Shown: piece by piece, positions 23,162-36,583 of the stretch | Position numbering within the stretch: the first letter of the stretch is position 1 | Layout: each line of letters opens with the position of its first letter | Assembly (NCBI RefSeq): GCF_019175385.1 | Contig: NC_083348.1 | Span: 43,980,950-44,044,949 of the forward strand | Length of the DNA stretch: 64,000 nt | From: Lycium barbarum | Taxonomy: Eukaryota > Streptophyta > Magnoliopsida > Solanales > Solanaceae | Direction: 5' to 3' | Made by a program: the position numbers and the translations under genes | Notes under the pieces: generated by a model | Seen by the model: the letters and a program-made list of their open reading frames with translations, nothing else | What the model was told of the DNA's origin: nothing | The model's database searches: none

Positions 23162-25945
23162 CCTAGGTTCAAGTGTCTTAGGGAGTCTATGAAACCGTGT
23201 CTAGTGGGGTCACTTTTATATGTGTGTGGCGCCCACACATATAAACAGTTGACCACCAAGACATTTAAGATTGTCTCACTTCTTTCAACTCTAGATCGTG
23301 CAATAGAGCTTTGTTCTCAGAAATCACTCGAACTCATGTTTGTTTCCCATTCTACCGAATGCGCCTTGTCTCAATGGATGAGGAAGATGTAAAGCTAGTC
23401 GTTATCGATGTGTTTCTCTCCGATAGAGGCATCAGGAATTATTCTAACTCGTGTCATGAAGCTTAGAGCAGTAAGTAACATTCTCTTTCCATCGAATTCT
23501 AAACGTATCGAATGCGTAAGCGGCGAGAAGGAAAATTTGAGACCCAAGACTTACCAAATAGTGCATGGTGTGTTTATCAGGTGATAATACCCTTTTAAAA
23601 ACAAGTTTCGGCATGGCAGTATACATAGGTTATATACCTTACAGAATAATTTTATTTGGATTATCTAACCATGGAGCTACCATATAAGGGTGATGGTTCA
23701 TATTTAAGACACCACGAGGTAGGATGTTATGAAGTTAACCGCAGCAGGCATAAATTGTCCACGATAGTTTTAAGTAGGAAATAGCCTAAGAGCCAATCAC
23801 CTGTAATACTAAAAAGTATCGACTTTTTTTTTCACGATATATATTTTTGTCATATGATCTATGCACATGACTAAGAAGGGACTGATGCGATAAGAAAACC
23901 ACGAGCAGACGATATAAATTTTTGTAGGGTTAGTTTTAAATTATTTCAGCTTATTCAGATCGGACCTAGAATGTATGACATTAGTAAGCTACTAAAAGAA
24001 GCAGATATTACTACGAGATAAAAGATATGACAATTCTCTCTTAGGTTATGTGATTAAATATTTATCCCTGGTGTATAGTATGATATAAATTTTGAAAGTG
24101 TATAGAGAGTTTGGGGTTAGTTGATCCAATTCCTTGTTTAAGACAGATGAAATTTCCCTAAGTGTGATCCATGTCTATAGTTCAGAAAGATAGTACACAA
24201 CTCCAGAATAGAGTCAGATAAGGAGGAAAAGTTAGAAATAACCTTATGCTTCACTTTAGTACTCAGAGAAGAATTACAGATTATGATGCTAGTAAATGGT
24301 CAACAGAATCATAGTGAGTAAGTTTGAATAGACACAGTGAATTAGAAAATTTTAGCAGAGTTAGTAGAAGTACGATTTGAGTTACTTAGTCAAGTTAGCA
24401 CTACTAAGGTAACTGCCTGAATACACCGAAGGCGTGTTAGAACCCAAAGGGTTTAAGATAAATTTGAGGTATAGAAATTGGTGAAAGAAGAAAACCATCT
24501 AAGCAATAAGAGAGCAAGCTACAGAAGAAGAACCTTTAAGAGTTATCAGAAAAGAGTTTTTCCCAAGACTGACAAAGCTAATATGCCAGTTATGTACATT
24601 AGAAACTCGTTCATTTATGTAATCCAGTTTTCCCAGTAAGTCAGACTTGCTTGAAGTAAGCTGAAGAAATGAGTCGTCAGTATGCTAGAGGAAATTAGCA
24701 GAACCATTAGATGACCACTTATCGCTAACTCAAGGGATCCACAGGCTTTAAACGTCAGCTTTTGAACTAAGGGGAAGATCGTGCGATAAGGTGCCGATAT
24801 AAACTATGTGTTTTGTAAGTTGATAGGTGTTAAGGAGATTATGTCAGAGGGTCACAGTTTCAGGTAGCCAAGATAAGTTGCGTAGAATGTGATCTTTGTC
24901 ATGCTGTTGAGATCAAGTACTAGGTAATTATGTTATAAGATAAAGTTCTAGAGCGAATAGCGGGTTTTAAGGGTATAACTGTTCCAATTTCAGAGTAATT
25001 CAGGTACTATATGGTACTTATCTCAAGAGTATGCTACTCAGATTCGACGTATTCATGTCATGCCTATGCTAGAGATTTATGAATACCTATGTTAGGATCA
25101 TATTCTTGTTATACGATTCAAGTCTGTTCCATTCGCATCGAGTTGCGCTTACATTCAAAGCCTAAGTCATACTCCTATCTCATATTACCATGGTGACATA
25201 CGAACGTCTATGATTAAGTCTCTAAGTATCCAAATCCTACACGCGCTAAGTATTCAACCCACGTGTTCGTGTTTTCGATATCCATTTTCACACGTTACGA
25301 TATCCATTTTCACACGTATTCGTATCTCATGACAGTTTAGCACTCATGTATTCATGTCATCCAGTTTCATGTATTTATGTCCCACGTCATGCGTCTCATG
25401 CCCAGGTAATCATGTGATGTTCGTGCCTATTTCCAGTACTTCTGTCATTCATGCCTACAGATTTTCTTCCAAACCCCATGCATAGTAATCATATAATCAT
25501 TCAGCCAATATCCGTGTTCAAGCCAGCTCAGTATATATGTTAGCTACATTCAAGATCCAATAATCACGTTATATCACATCATGCGTATTAAGATACCGTG
25601 TGAGTTCTGTGTTGGTACTTTAGTTAGTTGGCAGGCGTTTGAGAAATGTCGTGAGGGTCCGGATTATGAAGGAAGTCCTACCATAAATTTTGTAGATTCC
25701 AGAGTTAGTAGCGATTCTTAACCACTGGCCATAAATCGAGGACAAATGTTTCATGATTCTCATTCATGTAGGCGCTACTCAGTTTCATGTTCCCCATGTA
25801 CATGTTTCCATGTAATCACGTACTCAGTTCTCATGATCCATGACCATGTTCCCACGTAACCATGTCAAGCTCTTATGTTTTACGTCATGTTTCTTTCATG
25901 TTCATGAATTCAAGCCATGTCCAACCATGTTCTTAACCATGACCC
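23162..25945 (+). other. Non-coding interior of LARD copy 1
   Basis: No reading frame longer than about 70 codons is present and no gag or pol motif is visible. It aligns with the interior of copy 2 in blocks. Bases from about 23330 to 24355 have no counterpart in copy 2. About 1.1 kb of copy 2 (61190-62325) is missing here at about 25017. The last 600 bases are rich in CATG words, as in copy 2. Confidence 0.8.
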
Positions 25946-25981
25946 AACATTCGAGGACGAATGATCCCAAGGGGGAGATAT
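25946..25981 (+). other. Hairpin and polypurine tract of LARD copy 1
   Basis: AACATTCGAGGACGAATGAT (25946-25965) is the conserved inverted repeat, here with one outer mismatch. AAGGGGGAGA (25969-25978) is the polypurine tract. The LTR starts at 25982. Confidence 0.85.
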
Positions 25982-28167
25982 TGTAACACCCCGTACCTTT
26001 AACCTAAGCTTTGACCATGATCCTAGAATTAGAAAACCAGATAAAGAATGTGGGAATTGGAAATTCCTCTTCAGCTGTAAGATGGTGGTTTACGCCCATG
26101 AACAGTGACCGTATTTCAGTTTACGGGCCGTAAATCAAATCGTAAACTGGTAGTTGAACGTCATATGGTTAAATACGGGCCGTATTTGTGAAATACGGCC
26201 CGTATTTCAAATCGTAAACTGAAACTAAGGATTTCTGAGCATTCTGGAATTTGGCAATTTGATGTCAAATGGTTAAATACGGACCGTATTTCGAAATACA
26301 GCCCGTATTTCAAAATGTATTTGGAATTTGGGCAAACTTCCTTCATGAAAGTTGTAGAGCTTTGAAATACCTTTCCAACGGTATATTATGGGGGTCAAAA
26401 AGATATCTGTGCAAAGCGTTATGGCCATTGTACTGAAGAGAGGCAGTGATGTCCGTATTTCAAAATACGGCCCGTATTTTGAAATACGGCCAGTATTTAA
26501 CTGGGACGAAAAATGAATTTTTCCAGAACAGTATATATTCGTCCATATCAGTTCAAATCATTATTTTTCATTCCTTCAAGCCCTAGAACGACTTCCTACC
26601 CTCTTGCATCATCAAGAACACCAAGGTAAGCCTACTCTAATTATTCCAAATCAATTCTAATACCTATCCTTGTAATCTAAACAAGAAATTATCATTCCTA
26701 AACTAGGGTTTTCAAGAAAACCCATCTCAAGGTTCAAGAATTCAAGATTTTGGAAATCTTCATCAAAGCTCAAGTATTTAATTCAAGTTTTGGAGCAATT
26801 AAGGTATGTAGAACTTCCATCCACATGTGGGAATCTCTACGTTCTTCCCCATGCTCTGTTTCTTGATATCCATAAAGTTCAAACCCTAGGGCATTAAACC
26901 CAACATATTGGTAGCCCATATTTATGTATTTATGTACATGAATTTTGTATCTATATTCGTTATTGTATTCCTAATCTTCCATTACGGTTATTAGGAACCC
27001 TAGCTTAATCCATGAATCATGAATTCTTCCTCATGTATTCTCATTATGTTTATATGAAACTTTATGATTTTATGTAGCAAGTTACAAGCATGTTTTCAAG
27101 TCAATTATATATATATAATTATGAACTATTGTTATTATTCATGAATCAAGAACATGTTTGCAAGACTATGACAAGTTATCTCATGAAACCATATTACAAG
27201 ATATTTCATGAAACCACGTTTACAAGTTATTTCGTGAAATCATGATTACAAGTTATTTCACGAAAATCATGGGCTTCTTAGCCAACTATATTATGTTCAT
27301 GTTTTGGGAATTGCTTAGTTAACCGAGAAGGCTCCGATAGCCTGAAACTACGTAGCCACCGTAGGATAAGGGTTGTCAGCAAGGAGGCAACACCTTCATT
27401 ATGCAGTTTGGATCCTTACATGCTTATTATTACTTAAATCTCATATCCCTGGCAAGGTTGTGAGTGTTCTGCTGGTAGGACGCAAGTACCAAACCATGTT
27501 GTCGGTTATACTATAGCATTCCCCACGTTACAAGCAGTTTTACATACATGTATTTCCATTAATTTACTGTTTTCAGACTTTACTCACGTTTTATGCTCAT
27601 GTCCAAGTTACATTCAGTTTCAGTTCATGTCCTATACCTATACTGTGCCATGTTCTTCATTTCAGCAGGTTTTACATACTAGTACTATTCACCATGTACT
27701 AACGTCCCTTTTGCCCGGGGCCTGCACTTCACGGTGCAGATACCGATTTTCAGGAGCATACATCTGCACAGTTGGATCACTTCAGTTATCAGCTTATTGG
27801 TGAGCCTCACTCCTCCCGGGGTTCAACATAGAGTCTGCATTAGTATTCAGTTTATGGTAGTCCAGGGTCATGTCCTGATAGTTAGTATTCAGACATGTTT
27901 TAGAGGTTTCATAGACAGATGTTAGTTCACAGAGTCAGTTGTGCTTTCATGTTTGCAGACTATTATGTTTTCATGATATTTCATGCTATGAGAAAATTTC
28001 AAGACTTTATTCTGCAAATTACATTTTCTTGATTCATTTAAATTGCATCATATAGATTATGTTGTTTTGATGCCCATGTTGACAAGCAAGCCATGAGGTT
28101 CGCTCGGACACATGCAAGCAAGGCCCGAGTGTCGTGTTACTCCCAAGCCATGGTTCGGGGCGTGACA
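25982..28167 (+). repeat. 3' LTR of LARD copy 1
   Basis: 2186 bp, from TGTAACACCCCGTACC to GGGGCGTGACA. It closely matches the 58110-60317 LTR. The first 520 bases hold a cluster of ACGGGCCGTA/ATACGGCCCGTATT inverted repeats (26086-26505). The following block, AAAGTTGTAGAGCTTTGAAA (26346-26365), is also found in the LTR of element 4. Confidence 0.92.
26086..26505. repeat. Cluster of ACGGGCCGTA inverted repeats
   Basis: At least eight near-palindromic units of the type AAATACGGCCCGTATTT occur in 420 bases, in two or three tight groups. Neighbouring units are separated by a few A/T bases and can pair with themselves or each other. Unit number varies between LTR copies in this window. Confidence 0.8.
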
Positions 28168-31100
28168 ATAACTATCAAGGAAATATATAACGGTTGTGAA
28201 GTTCGTCAAACTTTTGAGGTCCTACATCTTTGACTTCACGTATGACCTTAATCCTTTCCATCTCGTATGGTTTTACTACGTTGCAGCCTAATGAAAAGGT
28301 ATGAGGTGTTACATCCCTCCCCCCTTAGGAACATTCGTCCCCGAATGTTAATCTTCGAGAGGTGTACATAAATTCCGACAAGGTCTCCCCTATAACTGTA
28401 CTACTACCAACCTGACACACAGCCAAGAAAACCATTTATATACCTCATAGGGCCATAATCACAGCAAAATTCCATACAGTGTGTATAACTGGTTCAACAT
28501 CCCTAATCCTTCACAAAACTTATTTTCTCCCCTTCGACACTTCCTTTTCACTGTTTCAATTATATTCTATTTTTTAAAATCTAGTCTCAAGAGTACAAAT
28601 ATTTTAGTACTATTAATTCTCAAGACGGTAAAAAGATAACTTTCTTTTCTCGGGAGAAAGTAATTTCTAGCTTTATAACAATGAAAATCTCATTTATAAA
28701 CTTCCTCATATCATGTGTAAATTTGAAGCATATCCGGAAGCAGTAATAATAGTTACTTCCCGAAATCATACTTATCAAATCCTTACTAAAACGTTTTACG
28801 TAAAAGAAGGTATATAACTATCATGGAAATATATAACAGTTTTTAAATTTGTCAAACTTATGAGTTCCTACATCTCTAACCTCACGTATGACTTTAATCC
28901 TTTCCAACTCGCATAGTGTTACTAGGACGCACCGTAATACAGATGTACGAGATGTTACATCCCTCCCCCCTTAGGAACATTCGTCTTCGAACGATAAACT
29001 TTGAGAGGTGTACATAAAATCCGACAAGGTCTTCCTTGTAACTGTACTACTACCAACCTGACACACAGCCAAGAAAACCATTTATATACCTCATAGGGCA
29101 ATAATCACAACAATATTCCATACAGTCCGTATATCTGGTTGAACATCCCTACATTTTGACAAAACTTATTTTCTCCGATTCGCTTGACCTCTAGTACTTA
29201 TGAAACTTCCTTATCACTATTTCAATTATATTCTAATTTTTTTAATCTAGTCTCAAGAGTACAAATATTTTAGTACTATTAATTCTCAAGACGGTAAAAA
29301 GATAACTTTCTTTTCTCAGGAAAAAGTAATTTCTAGCTTTATAACAATGAAAATCCCATTTATAAACTTCCTCATATCATGTGTAAATATAAAGCATATC
29401 TGGAAGCAGTAATAATAGTTACTTCCTGAAATCATACTTATCAAATCCTTACTAAAACGTTTTACGCAAAAGAAGGTATAAAACTATCAAGGAAATATAT
29501 AACAGTTTTGAAATTTTTCAAACTTATGAGGTCCCACATCTTTAACCTCACGTATGACTTTAATCCTTTCCAACTCGTATGGTGTTACTAGGACGCACCG
29601 TAATGCAGAGGTACGAGATGTTACATCCCTCTTCCCTTAGGAACATTTGTCTTCGAATGATAAACTTCGAGAGGTGTACATAAAATCCGACAAGGTCTCC
29701 CCTATGACTGTCTACTACCAACCTGACACACAGCCAAGAAATCCATTTATATACCTCCTAGGGCCTTAATCCCAACAAAATTCCATACAGTGTGTTTAAC
29801 TGGTTCAACATCCCTAAACTTTGACAAAACTTATTTTCTTTGATTCGCTTAACCTCTATTCCTTGTGACACTTCCTTATCACTGTTTCAATTATATTCTT
29901 TTTGTTTAATCTAGTCTCAAGAGTACAAATATTTTAGTACTATTAATTCTCAAGACGGTAAAAGGATAACTTTCTTTTCTCAGGAAAAAGTAATTTCTAG
30001 CTTTATAACAACGAAAATCCCATTTATAAACTTCCTCAAATCATGTGTAAATTTAAAGCATATCCGGAAGCAGTAATAATAGTTACTTCCCGAAATCATA
30101 CTTATCAAATCCTTACTAAAACGTTTTACCCAAAAGAAGGTATAAAACTATCAAGGAAATATATAACGGTTTTGAAATTTGTAAAACTTATGAGGTCCCA
30201 CATATTTAACCTCACGAATGACTTTAATCCTTTCCAACTCGTATGGTGTTACTAGGACGCACCGTAATGCAGAGGTACGAGATGTTACATCCCTCCCCCT
30301 CTTAGGAACATTCGTCTTCGAATGATAAACTTCGAGAGGTGTACATAAAATCCGACAAGGTCTCCCCTATGACTGTACTACTACCAACCTGACACACAGC
30401 CATGAAATCCAGTTATATACCTCCTAGGGCCATAATCCCAACAAAATTCTGTACAGTGTGTATAACTGGTTCAACATCCCTAAACTTTGACAAAACTTAT
30501 TTTCTTCGATTCGCTTAACCTCTAGTCCTTATGACACTTCCTTATCACTGTTTCAATTATATTCTTTTTTTTTAATCTAGTCTCAAGAGTACAAATATTT
30601 TAGTACTATTAATTCTCAAGACGGTAAAAGGATAACTTTCTTTTCTCAGGAAAAAGTAATTTCTAGCTTTATAACAACGAAAATCCCATTTATAAACTTC
30701 CTCAAATCATGTGTAAATTTAAAGCATATCCGGAAGCAGTAATAATAGTTACTTCCCGAAATCATACTTATCAAATCCTTACTAAAACGTTTTACGCAAA
30801 AGAAGGTATAAAACTATCAAGGAAATATATAACGGTTTTGAAATTTGTAAAACTTATGAGGTCCCACATATTTAACCTCACGAATGACTTTAATCCTTTC
30901 CAACTCGTATGGTGTTACTAGGACGCACCGTAATGCAGAGGTACGAGATGTTACATCCCTCCCCCTCTTAGGAACATTCGTCTTCGAATGATAAACTTCG
31001 AGAGGTGTACATAAAATCCGACAAGGTCTCCCCTATGACTGTACTACTACCAACCTGACACACAGCCAAGAAATCCAGTTATATACCTCCTAGGGCCATA

Positions 31101-34100
31101 ATCCCAACAAAATTCTGTACAGTGTGTATAACTGGTTCAACATCCCTAAACTTTGACAAAACTTATTTTCTTCGATTCGCTTAACCTCTAGTCCTTATGA
31201 CACTTCCTTATCACTGTTTCAATTATATTCTTTTTTTTTAATCTAGTCTCAAGAGTACAAATATTTTAGTACTATTAATTCTCAAGACGGTAAAAGGATA
31301 ACTTTCTTTTCTCAGGAAAAAGTAATTTCTAGCTTTATAACAACGAAAATCCCATTTATAAACTTCCTCAAATCATGTGTAAATTTAAAGCATATCCGGA
31401 AGCAGTAATAATAGTTACTTCCCGAAATCATACTTATCAAATCCTTACTAAAACGTTTTACGCAAAAGAAGGTATAAAACTATCAAGGAAATATATAACG
31501 GTTTTGAAATTTGTCAAACTTGTGAGGTCCCACATCTTTAACCTCACGTATGACTTTAATCCTTTCCAACTCGTATGGTGTTACTAGGACGCACCGTAAT
31601 GCAGAGGTACGAGATGTTACATCCCTCCCCCCTTAGGAACATTCGTCTTCGAATGATAAACTTTGAGAGGTGTACATAAATCCGACAAGGTCTCCCCTGT
31701 GACTGTACTACTACCAACCTGACACACAGCCAGGAAATCCATTTATATACCTCCTAGGGCCATAATCCCAACAAAATTCCATACAGTGTGTATAACCGGT
31801 ACAACATCCCTAAACTTTGACAAAACTTATTTTCTCCGATTCGCTTAACCTCTAGTCCTTGTGACACTTCCTTATCACTGTTTCAATTATATTCTTTTTT
31901 TTTAATCTAGTCTCAAGAGTACAAAAATTTTAGTACTATTAATTCTCAAGACCGTAAAAGGATAACTTTCTTTTCTCAGGAAAAAGTAATTTCTAGCTTT
32001 ATAACAACGAAAATCCCATTTATAAACTTCCTCAAATCATGTGTAAATTTAAAGCATATCCGGAAGCAGAAATAATAGTTACTTCCCGAAATCATACTTA
32101 TCAAATCCTTACTAAAACGTTTTACGTAAAAGAAGGTATATAACTATCATGGAAATATATAACAGTTTTGAAATTTGTCAAACTTATGAGTTCCTACATC
32201 TTTAACCTCACGTATGACCTTAATCCTTTCCAACTCCTATGGTGTTACTACGACGTACCGTAATGCCAAGGTACGAGATGTTACATCCCTCCCCCGTTAG
32301 GAACATTTGTCCTCGAATGTTAAACTTTGAGAGGTCTACATAAAATCCGACAAAGTCTCCCCTGTAACTGTACTACTATCAACCTGACACACAGCCAAGA
32401 AAACGATTTATATACCTCATTAGGCCATAATCACAACAAAATTCCATACAGTGTGTATAACTGGTTCAACATCCCTAAACCTTGACAAAACTTATTTTCT
32501 CCGATTCGCTTAACCTCTAGTCCCTGTGACACATCCTTATCACCATTTCTATCATATTCTATTTTTTTAATCTAGTCTCAAGAGTACAAATATTTTAGTA
32601 CTATTAATTCTCAAGACGGTAAAAAGAAAATTTTGTTTTCTCAGGAAAAAGTAATTTCTAGCTTTATAACAGTGAAATCCCATTTACAAACTTCCTCATA
32701 TCATGTGTAAATTTAAAGCATATCCGGAAGCAGTAATAATAGTTACTTCCCGAAATCATACTTATCAAGTCCTTACTAAAACGTTTTACTTAAAAGAAGG
32801 TATATAACTATCAAGGAAATATATAACAGTTTTGAAATTTGTCAAACTTATGATGTCCTACATCTTTAACCTCACGTATGACTTTAATCCTTTCCAACTC
32901 GTATGGTGTTACTAGGACGCACCGTAATGTAGAAGTACGAGATGTTACATCCCTCCCCCCTTAGGAACATTCGTCTTCGAATGATAAACTTTGAGAGGTG
33001 TACATAAAATCCGACAAGGCCCCCCTGTGACTGTACTACTACCAACCTGACACACAGCCAAGAAATCCATTTATATACCTCCTAGGGCCATAATCCCAAC
33101 AAAATTCCATACAGTGTGTATAACTGGTACAACATCCCCAAACTTTGACAAAACTTATTTTCTCCGATTCGCTTAACCTCTAGTCCTTGTGACACTTCCT
33201 TATCACTGTTTCAATTATATTCTTTTTTTTTTAATCTAGTCTCAAGAGTACAAATATTTTAGTACTATTAATTCTCAAGACCGTAAAAGGATAACTTTCT
33301 TTTCTCAGGAAAAAGTAATTTCTAGCTTTATAACAACGAAAATCCCATTTATAAACTTCCTCAAATCATGTATAAATTTAAAGCATATCCGGAAGCAGTA
33401 ATAATAGTTACTTCCCGAAATCATACTTATCAAATCCTTACTAAAACGTTTTACGTAAAAGAAGGTATATAACTATCTTGGAAATATATAACAGTTTTGA
33501 AATTTGTCAAACTTATGAGGTCCTACATCTTTAACTTCACGTATGACCTTAATCCTTTCCATCTCGTATGGTTTTACTACGATGCAGCCTAATGCCAAGG
33601 TATGAGGTGTTACATCCCTCCCCCCTTAGGAACATTCGTCCCCGAATGTTAAACTTCGAGAGGTGTACATAAAATCCGACAAAGTCTCCCCTATAACTGT
33701 ACTACTACCAACCTGACACACAGCCAAGAAAACCATTTATATACCTCATAGGGCCATAATCACAACAAAATTCCATACAGTGTGTATAACTGGTTCAACA
33801 TCCCTAAACCTTGACAAAACTTATTTCCTCCGATTCGCTTAACCTCTAGTCCTTGTGACACTTACTAATCACTGTTTCAATTATATTATATTTTTTTAAA
33901 TCTAGTCCCAAAAGTACAAATATTTTAGTACTATTAATTCTCAAGACGGTAAAAAGATAACTTTCTTTTCTCAGGAGAAAGTAATTTCTGGCTTTATAAC
34001 AATGAAAATCCCATTTATAAACTTCCTCATATCATGTGTAAATTTAAAGCATATCCGGAAGCAGTAATAATAGTTACTTCCCGAAATCATACTTATCAAA

Positions 34101-36583
34101 TCCTTACTAAAACGTTTTACTTCAAAGAAGGTATATAACTATCAAGGAAATATATAACGGTTTTGAAATTTGTCAAACTTATGAGGTCCTACATCTTTAA
34201 CCTCACATATGATCTTAATCCTTTCCAACTCGATTGGTGTTTCTACGACGCACCATAATGCCAAGGTACGAGATGTTACATCCTTCCCCCCTTGGGAACA
34301 TTCGTCCTCAAATGTTAAACTTCGAGAGGTCTACATAAAATCCGACAAAGTCTCCCCTGTAACTGTACTACTACCAACCTGACTCACAGCCAAGAAAACC
34401 ATTTATTTACCTCATAGGGCCATAATCACAACAAAATTCCATACAGTGTGTATAACTAGTTCAACATCCCTAAACCTTGACAAAACATATTCTCTCCGAT
34501 TCGCTTGACCTCTAGTCCTTATGAAATTTTCTTATCACTATTTCAATTATATTCTAATTTTTTTAATCTAGTCTGAAGAGTACAAATATTTTAGTACTAT
34601 TAATTCTCAAGATGGTAAAAAGATAACTTTCTTTTCTCAGGAAAAAGTAATTTCTAGCTTTATAACAATGATAATCCCATTTATAAACTTCCTCATATCA
34701 TGTGTAAATTTAAAGCATCTCCGGAAGCTGTAATAATAGTTACTTCCCGAAATCATACATATCAAATCCTTACTAAAACGTTTTACTTAAAGAAGGTATA
34801 TAACTATCAAGGAAATATAAAACAGTTTTGAAATTTGTCAAACTTATGAGGTCCTACATCTGTAACCTCACGTATGATTTTAATCCTTTCCAACTCGTAT
34901 GGTCTTACTAGGACGCACCGTAATGCAGAGGTACGAGATATTACATCCCTCCCCCCTTAGGAACATTCGTCTTCGAATGATAAACTTCGAGTGGTGTACA
35001 TAAAATCCGACAAGGTCTCCCCTGAAACTGTACTACAACCAACCTGACACACAGCCAAGAAATCCATTTATATACCTCCTAGCGCCATAATCACAACAAA
35101 ATTCCATACAGTCTGTATAACTGGTTCAACATCCCTAAACTTTGACTTAACTTATTTTCTCCGCTTCGCCTAACCTCTAGTCCTTGTGACACTTCCTTAT
35201 CACTGTTTCAATTATATTCTATTTTTTTTAATCTAGTCTCAAGAGTACAAATATTATAGTACTATTAATTCTCAAGACGGTAAAAAGATAACTTTGTTTA
35301 CTCCGGAAAATGTAATTTCTAGCTTTATAACAATGAAAATCCCATTTATAAACTTCCTCATATCATGTGTAAATTTAAAGCATATCCGGAAGCCGTAATA
35401 ATAGTTACTTCCCGAAATCATACTTATCAAGTCCTTACTAAAACGTTTTATTTAAAAGAAGGTATATAACTATCAATGAAATATATGACAGTTTTGAAAT
35501 TTGTCAAACTTATGAGGTCCTACATCTTTAACCTCACGTATGACTTTAATCCTTCCCAACTCGTATGGTGTTACTAGGACGCACCGTAATGCAGAGGTAC
35601 GAGATGTTACATCCCTCCCCCCTTAGGAACATTCGTCTTCGAATGATAAACTTCGAGAGGTGTACATAAAATTCGACAAGGTCTCCCCTGTAACTGTACT
35701 ACTACCAACCTGACACACAGCCATGAAAACCATTTATATACCTCCTAGGGCTATAAGCACAACAAAATTCCATACAGTCTGTATAACTGGTTCAACATCC
35801 CTAAACTTTGACAAAACTTATTTTCTTCGCTTCGCTTAACCTCTAGTCCTTGTGACACTTCCTTATCACTGTTTCAATTATATTCTATTTTTTTTAATCT
35901 AGTCTCAAGAGTACAAATATTTTAGAACTTTTAATTCTCAAGACGGTAAAAAGATAACTTTCTTTTCTCAGGAAAAAGTAATTTCTATCTTTATAACAAT
36001 GAAAATCCCATTTATAAACTTCCTCATATCATGTGTAAATTTAAAGCATACCCGGAAGCAGTAATAATAGTTACTTCCTGAAATCATACTTATCAAATCC
36101 TTACTAAAACGTTTTACATAAAAGAAGGTATATAACTATCAAGGAAATATATAACAGTTTTGAAATTTGTCAAACTTATGAGGTCCTACATCTCTAACCT
36201 CACGTTTGACTTTAATCCTTTCCAACTAGCATGGTGTTACTAGGACGCACCGCAATGCAGATGTACGAGATGTTACATCCCTCCCCCCTTAGGTAAATTC
36301 GTCTTCGAATGATAAACTTCGAGAGGTGTGCATAAAATTCGACAAGGTCTCCCCTGTAACTGTACTACTACCAACCTGGCACACAGCCAAGAAAACCATT
36401 TATATACCTCCTAGGGCCATAAGCACAACAAAATTCCATACAGTCTGTATAACTGGTTCAACATCCCTAAACTTTGACAAAACTTTTTTTCTCCGCTTCG
36501 CTTAACCTCTAGTCCTTGTGACACTTCCGTATCACTGTTTCAATTATGTTCTATTTTTTTTAATCTAGCCTCAAGAGTACAAA
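28168..36583. repeat. Satellite array, block I (~666-bp monomers)
   Basis: Using the GTTACATCCCTCC anchor, 13 monomers start near 28308, 28954, 29620, 30284, 30950, 31616, 32280, 32944, 33609, 34275, 34939, 35606 and 36272. Spacing is 646 once and otherwise 664-667. Each contains a polypyrimidine tract, an inverted repeat and CCGACAAGGTCTCCCC. Read on the minus strand this is a Ty3 3' UTR, hairpin, polypurine tract and TGTAACATC LTR start. The monomers from about 29930 to 31620 are nearly identical, showing local homogenisation. The left edge is LARD copy 1; the right edge is the first solo LTR. Confidence 0.93.

Larger units (their letters stand above)
22998..28167 (+). mobile_element. LARD copy 1: non-autonomous Ty3-type LTR element
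   Basis: Only the last 147 bases of the 5' LTR (22998-23144) survive beside the gap. They match the end of the 3' LTR at 25982-28167. A primer site follows, then about 2.8 kb of interior without any long reading frame, then the hairpin, polypurine tract and 3' LTR. Having LTRs, primer site and polypurine tract but no gag or pol makes it a large retrotransposon derivative that needs another element's proteins. Copy 2 at 58110-64000 confirms the family. The 3' LTR abuts the satellite array in mid-monomer, so it probably inserted into satellite. Confidence 0.88.

Noticed and set aside
30043..31587. Three 70-codon frames (MCKFKAYPEAV...) repeated at 666-base steps
   Set aside because: They follow from the satellite repeat itself, are broken in most other monomers and lie in non-coding LTR-like sequence.
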